Shown here in pieces: positions 54,885 through 64,000 of a DNA stretch of 64,000 nucleotides (positions within the stretch are counted from its first letter, which is position 1; the number at the start of each line of letters is the position of its first letter). The stretch spans positions 3,547,001 through 3,611,000 of the forward strand of contig NZ_CP078143.1 of NCBI RefSeq assembly GCF_019891395.1, in the 5' to 3' direction. The DNA is from Nitratireductor kimnyeongensis (GTDB taxonomy: Bacteria > Pseudomonadota > Alphaproteobacteria > Rhizobiales > Rhizobiaceae). A program made the translations under genes and the position numbers. The notes under the pieces are model-generated. The model had not been told where the DNA came from. It made no database searches and worked only from the letters and a program-made list of their open reading frames with translations.

Positions 54885-57290
54885 ATGGGGGACGAACTGG
54901 CAGTGCCTGAGACCGATGAGCGGGCGCAGTTTGCCGTCGGTATGCAAGCGCCGGAAGCGCAAGTCGAAGCAAAAGTTATCGAAATGGGGCAGGCGCGCGC
55001 CTCGCATACCCTCATTGCAGCAAGAAAACTCGGTTTGCCCACCCCGCTCTGGCATGCGTGGAACACGAGAACGCGTGCCGCACTTTCGCAGGAAGCAGCC
55101 AGAGGCACCCTGTTTCTTTGGCTTCCGGTTCTGCTGGGTGCCGGGGCGCTTGGTTACTTCGCCTTGCCAGTCGAGCCGCCTGCCTATGCTGTTGTCAGCG
55201 GCTTGTTCGCCCTCAGTTTTATGGCCTTCCTGGCTTCGGGAAAACCCTTCCTTCGCGTCGCAATTCTTGCCACTCTCATCGTTCTCTTGGGGCTTACATG
55301 TGCCAAGATCGAAAGCTGGCGGGCAGCAACACCCATGCTTGGGGCGGAGGTGACAACGCGGCTTACCGGCCGTGTCGCGAGCATTGAGGCGCGAGCGGAC
55401 GGGCGTTTGCGTTTGACCGTAGACCTGATTTCAACCGAACGCCCACAGTTGCGCTATGCACCGGCGCGCGCGCGCCTATCGGCACGCTCAATTCCAGAGG
55501 GTTTGAGACCGGGGGATGGAATTCAGGGGCTGGTGCGCCTTATGCCCCCGTCAGGACCCATCCGGCCCCGCGCTTATGATTTTTCATTCGAGAGCTATTT
55601 CGACGGTCTCGGCGCCGTGGGCTTTTTCATGAAGGGTCCGGAGCGGGTGGAAATCGATCAATCATATGGAACATGGCGATCGTCTTTATCCGCACTCCAG
55701 AGATTGCGGGAACACCTTGCCGAGAGACTCCGCAGCCGCGTGGGCGGGGCCGAGGGCGAGGTGGCCGCAGCGCTCATCACCGGGATGAGGGGAGGCATCC
55801 CAGAAGAGTACAACGAACATCTGCGCCGGGCCGGACTGGCGCATGTTCTCGCCATTTCGGGGCTGCATATGGCGCTTGCTGCTTTTACGATAATCGGTGC
55901 CGCGAGGCTCGGATTTGCATTCTTTCCCGGTTTTTCTTCGCGTCATCCGGTTCGCAAATATGCTGCCGCTGTCGCCCTGCTTGTCTGCTTTTTCTATTTG
56001 CTGGTCTCAGGGGGCGGTGTGGCGGCTCAGCGCAGCTTTCTCATGCTTGCGATCATGCTCCTTGCCCTGTTGTTTGATCGCGCTGCTTTGACCATGCGTA
56101 ATCTGGCTTTTGCAGCCTTGATCGTGATTGTGACGGCGCCGCACGAGGTCGTTGGGCCCGGCTTCCAGATGTCGTTTTCAGCAACTGCGGCGCTCATTGC
56201 TGGCTATGCGGTTTGGAACGCGCACCGCATCAAACGGCTTTCCCGAAAACCCTATGCGGAGCGGAAAGGTGCTGCAAAGTTCGCCCACCTGATCATCGTG
56301 TCCATCTGCGGTATCGCGCTTACATCCCTTATCGCCGGCACTGCGACAACGCTCTATGGTGTGTGGCACTTTCAGCGGGCATCCCCGCTGGCGCTCGGAG
56401 CCAATCTGGCGGCCATGCCCGTGGCCTCAGTCGTGGTGATGCCTTCGGCAGTCGCGGCGATCGCCACGATGCCGCTGAACCTCGATGGTTGGCCGTTGGC
56501 CCTGATGGGCGGGGGGATATCCGCAGTCATGGGCATCGCTCGGTGGTTTTCCGAGCACAGCCCAATCGATGCCACCGGCGCAATCCCTCTCTCCGCCACC
56601 CTCTGTCTGACCGCGGCGCTAGCCATCCTCACCACCACAACCACCAGTTTGCGATTGGCCTCTCTGCCACTTCTCGCGATGGGGCTGCTCCTCATTTCGG
56701 CGCGCAATTTGCCTGACATCTTCATTTCCGAGGACGCACGGCTGGTGGCGGTGCGTACATCGGACGGGGCTCTCGCTGTCAACCGCAATCGACCAAATGC
56801 ATTTGCTCTGGAAAACTGGTTACGAGCCGCCGGAACAGAAACTGTTCTTAAACCAGAAGGGCTGAGCGGCGCGGCAACTGCGGAGGTCTTTGCCCGCGCC
56901 ACAACGCCTCGGTTTCGATGCAACGAGGCCTTCTGTGTGCTGCGCCATCAGCATGGTGCAATCATTGTGCATGTGATGAAAAGCGAAGCTCCGCCTTCCC
57001 GTCGACTTCTTGATGAACTGTGTGGGGCTGCCGATCTCATCATCATCAACGATGCGCGCATCGACGGGCCTTGTGGGCTGGGCCGCGCAAGAACAATCAC
57101 GGCTCAAGATCTGGCGCGAGGAGGCAGTGCGGAGATAAGCATAGCCAGCACTGCTCAGGAACGGCCCCCGTTTCACATCGCTTTTGCGGTCAGTGAACCT
57201 TTTCGGCCATGGCACCAGCAGCGTCAGTATTCACGCGCGGCTCGTGGCCTGGGACCATACAAACGCAGCCCGAAGACTTCAAAAGACTGA
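54885..57290 (+). CDS. ComEC/Rec2 family competence membrane protein
   Basis: An 801-residue polytopic membrane protein with an N-terminal DUF4131 OB-like region (after two helices, about residues 70-200) and the Competence channel domain (GLAHVLAISGLHMALAAFTIIGAA and the later helices). In full-length ComEC a metallo-beta-lactamase nuclease domain follows. Here the C-terminal 160 residues contain no HxHxDH. The ATG at 54885 has GGGGAGG seven bases upstream; an ATG at 54864 is the alternative. DNA uptake in this organism is unproven. Confidence 0.88.
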   Translation: MGDELAVPETDERAQFAVGMQAPEAQVEAKVIEMGQARASHTLIAARKLGLPTPLWHAWNTRTRAALSQEAARGTLFLWLPVLLGAGALGYFALPVEPPAYAVVSGLFALSFMAFLASGKPFLRVAILATLIVLLGLTCAKIESWRAATPMLGAEVTTRLTGRVASIEARADGRLRLTVDLISTERPQLRYAPARARLSARSIPEGLRPGDGIQGLVRLMPPSGPIRPRAYDFSFESYFDGLGAVGFFMKGPERVEIDQSYGTWRSSLSALQRLREHLAERLRSRVGGAEGEVAAALITGMRGGIPEEYNEHLRRAGLAHVLAISGLHMALAAFTIIGAARLGFAFFPGFSSRHPVRKYAAAVALLVCFFYLLVSGGGVAAQRSFLMLAIMLLALLFDRAALTMRNLAFAALIVIVTAPHEVVGPGFQMSFSATAALIAGYAVWNAHRIKRLSRKPYAERKGAAKFAHLIIVSICGIALTSLIAGTATTLYGVWHFQRASPLALGANLAAMPVASVVVMPSAVAAIATMPLNLDGWPLALMGGGISAVMGIARWFSEHSPIDATGAIPLSATLCLTAALAILTTTTTSLRLASLPLLAMGLLLISARNLPDIFISEDARLVAVRTSDGALAVNRNRPNAFALENWLRAAGTETVLKPEGLSGAATAEVFARATTPRFRCNEAFCVLRHQHGAIIVHVMKSEAPPSRRLLDELCGAADLIIINDARIDGPCGLGRARTITAQDLARGGSAEISIASTAQERPPFHIAFAVSEPFRPWHQQRQYSRAARGLGPYKRSPKTSKD

Positions 57291-57403
57291 TAAAACTCCG
57301 TAGAAACAGGGGTTTAAATCAAACTTCAAAGACTTTAGATGTCCGGCCCAGTCCGAGCTCACTCTGACCCAAAGGCGTGAAGCACGGCATCACGGAAGAT
57401 GAG

Positions 57404-58204
57404 CTAGCCCACGCGCTGCATAAAAGCTCTGGCGGCATGTGGCGCGCGAATCTTTCCTTCATGAATGAAGTAGACGAAGACCTCGCGCGGCTTCATCGCG
57501 GGCGTGAAATCCGGGTCCATGAGCGGAAGGTCATCGGGTTGTCCGCCCTGAGCCCACAATTTCGCCCGTTGCGTCCATCCGTCGAGCTCTGCCGGCGGAT
57601 AGGCTGTCGGAACATCATCCTCGCCGCGCTGCAGACGGGCATAGATGAAATCACCCGTCACGTCGGCGATTTCCGGATAAGTGTTGTGATGCGCGTAGCA
57701 GATGGCGGCACCATACTTGCGCACGAGGCGGGGAAACTCCGGCGTGCAGAAGCTTTCGTTACGCACCTCCAGAACATGCCTGAGGGGAACGCCATCGCGC
57801 TCGGAGGGCAGCAACTGCAAAAACCCTTCAAAATCTTCCGGATCAAACTTCTTCGTTGGAGCGAACTGCCAGACGAGAGGCCCAAGTTTCTCTCCGATTT
57901 CGGAAATACCGGAACCAAGAAATTTCTCAAGAGATTCAGTAGCTTCCGACAGAACCTTGCGGTTTGTCACGAAGCGATTTCCTTTGAGCGCGAAGACAAA
58001 TCCATCCGGCGCCTCGCTTGCCCATTTGGCATAGGTTGCGGGCTTCTGGCTCCCATAATAGGTGCCGTTCACCTCAATGGTCGGCACCTGCCGCGAGGCG
58101 TATTCGAGTTGTCGCTTCTTCGGCAGGTCATCGGGATAGAAGGTGCCTTCCCATGGCTGGAACGTCCAGCCGCCCATGCCAGCGCGAATGGTGCCAGTGG
58201 TCAT
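57404..58204 (-). CDS. DUF72 family protein
   Basis: A 266-residue TIM-barrel protein (YecE-like). IRAGMGGWTFQPWEGTFYPDDLPKKRQLEYASRQVPTIEVNGTYY at the N-terminus is the DUF72 hallmark; HVLEVRNESFCTPEF and YARLQRGE follow. Its function is unknown. The ATG at 58204 (GGAG upstream) lies four bases after the uvrA stop, so it is very probably transcribed with uvrA and falls under the same SOS control. Confidence 0.9.
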   Translation of the reverse strand: MTTGTIRAGMGGWTFQPWEGTFYPDDLPKKRQLEYASRQVPTIEVNGTYYGSQKPATYAKWASEAPDGFVFALKGNRFVTNRKVLSEATESLEKFLGSGISEIGEKLGPLVWQFAPTKKFDPEDFEGFLQLLPSERDGVPLRHVLEVRNESFCTPEFPRLVRKYGAAICYAHHNTYPEIADVTGDFIYARLQRGEDDVPTAYPPAELDGWTQRAKLWAQGGQPDDLPLMDPDFTPAMKPREVFVYFIHEGKIRAPHAARAFMQRVG

Positions 58205-58208
58205 CGGT

Positions 58209-61133
<2,925 letters not shown>

Positions 61134-61343
61134 GCCCCGTCGCTGCCTGTTTTGAGAAACCGGATGGGCCGGCAGCACGCCGGTCTGTGCATCATGTAGG
61201 AAGCGGGATGCAAATGTCGACCGCCGGGTCGGAATGACACCGTGCCGACAGCGCTTCGCCGCGAGCGCCCCCGTCTCATCAGTTTGAGACGAAAACGCAT
61301 ATCTCCCTTTAACACGTGCTCCCCGGCGTTCCGCAAGGAAAAA

Positions 61344-61358
61344 GAACAAAAAACGAAC
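61344..61358 (-). promoter_or_regulatory. SOS (LexA) box upstream of uvrA
   Basis: GAACAAAAAACGAAC (plus strand) is GAAC-N7-GAAC; on the uvrA strand it reads GTTC-N7-GTTC, the direct-repeat LexA site of alphaproteobacteria. It lies 211 bp before the uvrA start, so a leader of that order is expected. Confidence 0.85.
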
Positions 61359-61628
61359 GCTCTCCTGACAATTTTGCCAGACCCGACCATGCGATCGAGA
61401 AAATGCGCCAGGTTACAGCTGATCACATTTGCCGGCTTGGCAAGGCATTTTCTTGACCGCTACGCCCCGAAGGCGCAGTATATCTCGGTCAGCGCTCGTG
61501 GTTTGAGTGCGCCGTGGAAATGCCTGTGGGCATATCTGCAAGCACGGTCTGCCTGAGCAGGCAAACACCGAGCAATGGCCGAAACGCGAAGAAGGAGCAG
61601 GGTATGACTCCACCTGACCGATCCCTAG
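61359..61628. other. Part of the uvrA-ssb spacer with no gene recognised
   Basis: No frame here has a credible ribosome-binding site and protein-like composition. CTTGACC near 61448 and GTATAT about 19 bases later could be a plus-strand promoter for the structured RNA that follows, although the spacing is long. Confidence 0.35.
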
Positions 61629-61912
61629 GGCTTCGCCTGGATTGCGAAGCCACAGCCGGCTGATCGGTTCAAGACACATTCGACGCTTGTCGCGGAAAAT
61701 GTGTTTCGATACCGATCCATGGTGATTGACGTTTCTGGAGAACGCGATCGCCGGCAGGCATGACAACGCTGGCGGCTGGCTGCCCCCTAAAATCAAAACT
61801 CTTTGAAGACAGGGTTGTAAAAAGCCCTGCCTGATGACACCGGTAAACCATTCCCGGTATGGAGGGTCGGAAGACCCGGAGCCCCGTGCGACCAAAAGGC
61901 GGCGGGGCTTTT
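61629..61912 (+). ncRNA. Candidate structured small RNA ending in a Rho-independent terminator
   Basis: Consecutive inverted repeats line up on the plus strand: GGCTTCGC/GCGAAGCC (61629-61636 with 61644-61651); ACACATT/AATGTGT (61674-61680 with 61698-61704), enclosing CGAC-GCTT-GTCG; CAGGG/CCCTG (61810-61829); ACCGG/CCGGT (61839-61858); GGGTC-GGAA-GACCC (61864-61877). The last is the terminator at 61880-61912. No protein gene ends at this terminator, and the ssb promoter begins after it. The exact 5' end is not known; the dense part is 61800-61912. I do not recognise an Rfam family. It is not tmRNA, RNase P, SRP or 6S RNA as far as I can see. Confidence 0.45.
61880..61912 (+). terminator. Rho-independent terminator in the uvrA-ssb spacer
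   Basis: AGCCCCG (61880-61886) pairs with CGGGGCT (61903-61909), followed by TTTTCTCT from 61909. The 16-base loop is GC/A-rich. It resembles the stem after the glyoxalase-related gene. Confidence 0.8.
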
Positions 61913-61943
61913 CTCTCACGTTGCGTGCGCGGGAGCGGGTGCA

Positions 61944-61973
61944 TTGACGCTGATCATTGAATGTGAACATAAT
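61944..61973 (+). promoter_or_regulatory. ssb promoter TTGACG-N18-CATAAT
   Basis: TTGACG (61944-61949) and CATAAT (61968-61973) are separated by 18 bases. The -10 lies inside the SOS box, so LexA binding would block it. The leader to the ssb start is about 105 nt. Confidence 0.7.
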
Positions 61974-61979
61974 AAGAAC
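61965..61979 (+). promoter_or_regulatory. SOS (LexA) box upstream of ssb
   Basis: GAACATAATAAGAAC is GAAC-N7-GAAC with an AT-rich spacer, the alphaproteobacterial LexA direct repeat. It overlaps the predicted -10 of the ssb promoter. Confidence 0.88.
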
Positions 61980-62084
61980 AAATGAGCTGTGGACGAGAGC
62001 CGGAGCACCGCAGGCGGAGCGCGCGCGGGAGCGCGGCTTTCGATAAAGTGCGCAGCAGATTTCGGACAAGCGTGGAGAAGCGTT

Positions 62085-62579
62085 ATGGCGGGCAGCGTCA
62101 ACAAGGTCATTTTGGTGGGAAATCTGGGTGCAGATCCCGAAATTCGCCGGCTAAATTCCGGCGATCCGGTGGTTAATATGCGCATCGCCACCTCTGAAAC
62201 CTGGCGCGATCGCCAGTCGGGTGAGCGCCGTGAGCGGACCGAGTGGCACAATGTCGTGATTTTCAACGATAATCTTGCCAAGGTGGCCGAGCAATATTTG
62301 AAGAAGGGCGCCAAGGTTTATATCGAGGGCCAGCTTCAGACACGCAAATGGACCGACCAGAACGGTCAGGAACGCTACACGACTGAAGTTGTATTGCAAA
62401 AATTCCGTGGCGAACTGCAGATGCTCGACACGCGCGGGCAGGGCGGCGACAATCAGGTCGGTTATAGCGGCGGTGGCAATCGCGGTTCCGATTTCGGCCA
62501 GTCAGGCCCTGCCGATACCAGCGGTGGCAGTGGCGGAGGCGGCTACTCGCAGAACCTCGACGACGAAATCCCGTTCTGA
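62085..62579 (+). CDS. ssb: Single-stranded DNA-binding protein
   Basis: A 164-residue SSB. The OB fold begins with [34 protein letters not shown] Gly/Ser-rich linker (about 120-155) leads to the acidic tip DDEIPF, which recruits repair and replication partners. GGAGAAG precedes the ATG at 62085; the frame is open 32 codons earlier but that part is not SSB. It is transcribed from an SOS-controlled promoter and followed closely by a secreted-protein gene. Confidence 0.97.
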   Translation: MAGSVNKVILVGNLGADPEIRRLNSGDPVVNMRIATSETWRDRQSGERRERTEWHNVVIFNDNLAKVAEQYLKKGAKVYIEGQLQTRKWTDQNGQERYTTEVVLQKFRGELQMLDTRGQGGDNQVGYSGGGNRGSDFGQSGPADTSGGSGGGGYSQNLDDEIPF

Positions 62580-62607
62580 TCGGCATCTGAATCTATGGAG
62601 ACCCGGC

Positions 62608-63021
62608 ATGATCACTCCGCCCCATGACGGTAGACATGGTTTTCGGGCGGGCGTTGCCGGGTCCGTTATGCTTGCACTCATAATCGCACCATCAGCGCTT
62701 GCTGGTGAAGCGGACATTGTGGACGTCAACGTCATTGCCGAATCAGCAGGGACGTACAGTTTTGAGGTCACGGTCGAGCATGCCGATGAAGGTTGGGAGC
62801 ATTATGCGGACCGGTGGGACGTGCTCGACAATGCCGGCAATGTCCTTGGTTCGCGCAAGCTACTGCACCCGCATGTCAGCGAACAGCCATTTACCCGCAG
62901 CCTGTCCGGCGTCACGCTGCCGGATGGTCTTACACATGTCACCATTCGTGCACACGACAGTGTTCACGGCTATGGCGGCAAGGAGATGAAGGTTTCCATC
63001 CCCGCACAGACGGGGCAATAG
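62608..63021 (+). CDS. Conserved-type periplasmic protein of unknown function (137 aa)
   Basis: A signal peptide (hydrophobic 15-30, ending near ALAG, residue 33) precedes a compact beta-rich domain: SYSFEVTVEHADEGWEHYADRWDV-like sequence, then LHPHVSEQPFTRSLSGV and VTIRAHDSVHGYGG. I recall similar short proteins in other proteobacteria but know no function. The His-rich pattern (HADEGWEHYAD, HPHV, HDSVHG) could bind a metal; this is speculation. GGAG lies before the ATG. The gene follows ssb by 28 bp and may share its promoter. Confidence 0.78.
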   Translation: MITPPHDGRHGFRAGVAGSVMLALIIAPSALAGEADIVDVNVIAESAGTYSFEVTVEHADEGWEHYADRWDVLDNAGNVLGSRKLLHPHVSEQPFTRSLSGVTLPDGLTHVTIRAHDSVHGYGGKEMKVSIPAQTGQ

Positions 63022-63149
63022 AAGCACGCATCTGCCACTTCGCTCTGAGCCCTTCTTTCCCGTCCGCGAAGGCGGCCGGTCACCGGAGATGGAACAATCC
63101 GCGCGCCTTTCTCCCTGGACGCTAGAGGATGGTTGCTCAGAGGTGGGGA

Positions 63150-64000
63150 TCAGCCAAGCATCAGAACGCGGCAGCGGGAACCCGGTTCGGCAGCTGGTGC
63201 TCCTGGCTCACGCACAATCAGCGCATTGGCGGCCGCCAGGGTCGTGAGCATGGAGGAATCTTGCAGGGGAAAGGGTGTCGCAATCAGTCCTTCGGGGCCT
63301 GCAGCAACCGAAGCCCGAATATAATCGCGGCGCTCGTCATTTTCACGCAGGGGCGTGGCCAGAACCGCTGCCCGCAGATCGGGCGTGTGGTTGCGCTGCC
63401 CCAACCGGGCAACAAGCGGTCTCAGAAACAGCTGCGCGCACACCAGACTTGAAACAGGATTGCCGGGCAGGCCGAGAACGCGCATCTCTCCCAGCCTGCC
63501 GAACATCAGTGGCTTGCCCGGTCGCATCGCGATCTTCCAGAAGTCGAGTGACATGCCCGCTTCGAGAAGGGCCTGCCGCACGAGATCACGGGCGCCGACG
63601 GAAGCTCCGCCAAGGGTGACCAGAACATGCGCCCCTGCATCTGCAGCTTTCCGAACCGCGGCTGAAATTGCAGCGCTATTGTCATTCACGATACCCAAAT
63701 CGAGAACGCGGGCACCGTCGTTCTTCGCCAGTGCTCCAATCGCAAAACCATTCGATGCAACGATCTGATCGGGACCACATGTTTCTCCTGGCCGCACCAA
63801 CTCGTCGCCGGTTGCAATGATCGCGACCAGCGGACGTTCGGTTACAGAAAGATGCGCATGGCCCGCAGCAGCGGCCAGACCGATACCGGCTGGTCCAAGC
63901 AGACGCCCTTGCTCAAGGACCACATCGCCGTCGTGAAAGTCCAGCCCGGCTTTACGGATGTGACGACCGATCGCCACAGAACTCGTTGCTTCGATAAAGC
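63150..64000 (-). CDS. moeA: Molybdopterin molybdenumtransferase MoeA (5' part outside window)
   Basis: Inserts molybdate into adenylated molybdopterin. The visible 283 residues are the C-terminal two thirds, from FIEATSSVAIGRHIRKAGLDFHDGD. The MoCF-biosynthesis domain contains ATGDELVRPGE, TLGGASVGARDLV and the late GLPGNPVSSLVCAQLF. The frame runs off the right edge without a start. It converges with the secreted-protein gene; the 128 bp between hold nothing I can name. Confidence 0.95.
   Translation of the reverse strand, partial: FIEATSSVAIGRHIRKAGLDFHDGDVVLEQGRLLGPAGIGLAAAAGHAHLSVTERPLVAIIATGDELVRPGETCGPDQIVASNGFAIGALAKNDGARVLDLGIVNDNSAAISAAVRKAADAGAHVLVTLGGASVGARDLVRQALLEAGMSLDFWKIAMRPGKPLMFGRLGEMRVLGLPGNPVSSLVCAQLFLRPLVARLGQRNHTPDLRAAVLATPLRENDERRDYIRASVAAGPEGLIATPFPLQDSSMLTTLAAANALIVREPGAPAAEPGSRCRVLMLG

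Noticed and set aside
61134..61349. Extra 72 codons at the uvrA N-terminus
   Set aside because: UvrA proteins begin at the ATG at 61133; the extension overlaps the LexA box.
61629..61912. tmRNA, RNase P, SRP or 6S RNA
   Set aside because: None of the conserved cores of these RNAs is visible, so only a generic small-RNA call is made.
61413..62069. Minus-strand frame of 218 codons in the uvrA-ssb spacer
   Set aside because: Covers the terminator, the ssb promoter and the SOS box; Arg/Ser-rich, no ribosome-binding site. The region looks regulatory or RNA-coding.

Overview
The window looks like chromosomal core sequence of an alphaproteobacterium of the order Hyphomicrobiales (Rhizobiales), most likely near Phyllobacteriaceae or Brucellaceae. 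Protein signatures support this: the EipB envelope protein, DUF6105, DUF1489, LpxI instead of LpxH, a Lys/Pro-tailed ClpA paired with ClpS, and an inactive-looking dihydroorotase behind pyrB. Gene order agrees (pyrB-pyrC'-plsY-dprA-topA-rnr and rpsB-tsf-pyrH-frr-uppS-cdsA-rseP-bamA-lpxD-fabZ-lpxA-lpxI-lpxB), as do two alphaproteobacterial SOS boxes of the form GAAC-N7-GAAC. DNA is GC-rich, coding density is high, and many genes overlap by TGATG or ATGA. I see no prophage, insertion sequence, CRISPR array, tRNA or rRNA.

Layout. 1-3.4 kb (+): a ferredoxin-reductase-type flavoprotein cut by the window edge, dusA, and a TauE/SafE exporter. A 218-bp repeat-like spacer follows. 3.6-14.3 kb is mostly on the minus strand: pyrB, the degenerate pyrC', plsY and dprA, then topA, rnr, a DUF983 protein and a NUDIX hydrolase, with one small plus-strand gene wedged between topA and dprA. 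14.5-26.2 kb is mixed: AidB-like dehydrogenase, AEC carrier, two small membrane proteins, ruvX, UPF0173 hydrolase, gatC-gatA, YdcF, a 43-residue membrane protein, serine ammonia-lyase, DUF1489, and a VWA/J-domain pair. 26.2-36.3 kb: SPOR-tailed D,D-carboxypeptidase, clpS-clpA, azlC-azlD, HIT, SMR pump, ridA-GDPD-DUF482, and eipB.

36.3-49.7 kb (+) is the large translation/lipid/envelope cluster. It makes S2, EF-Ts, UMP kinase and ribosome recycling factor, then undecaprenyl and CDP-diacylglycerol lipids, RseP and BamA, and the lipid A steps from LpxD to LpxB. 49.9-57.3 kb holds a MATE transporter with a small glyoxalase-related gene, gltA, gltX and comEC. 57.4-64 kb holds DUF72-uvrA (minus) and ssb plus a secreted protein (+), diverging from a ~950-bp spacer, then the 3' part of moeA.

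For novelty, the most interesting stretch is the uvrA-ssb spacer. It has two SOS boxes and, between them, a run of perfect hairpins ending in a Rho-independent terminator that serves no visible protein gene: a candidate structured small RNA. Other points are the PyrC' homologue that has lost its metal ligands, a ComEC without the metallo-beta-lactamase signature, the absence of dxr and lexA from places where I would expect them in relatives, and perfect hairpins without U-tracts after clpA and tsf. I found no convincing new multi-gene system; most of the window is ordinary housekeeping DNA.
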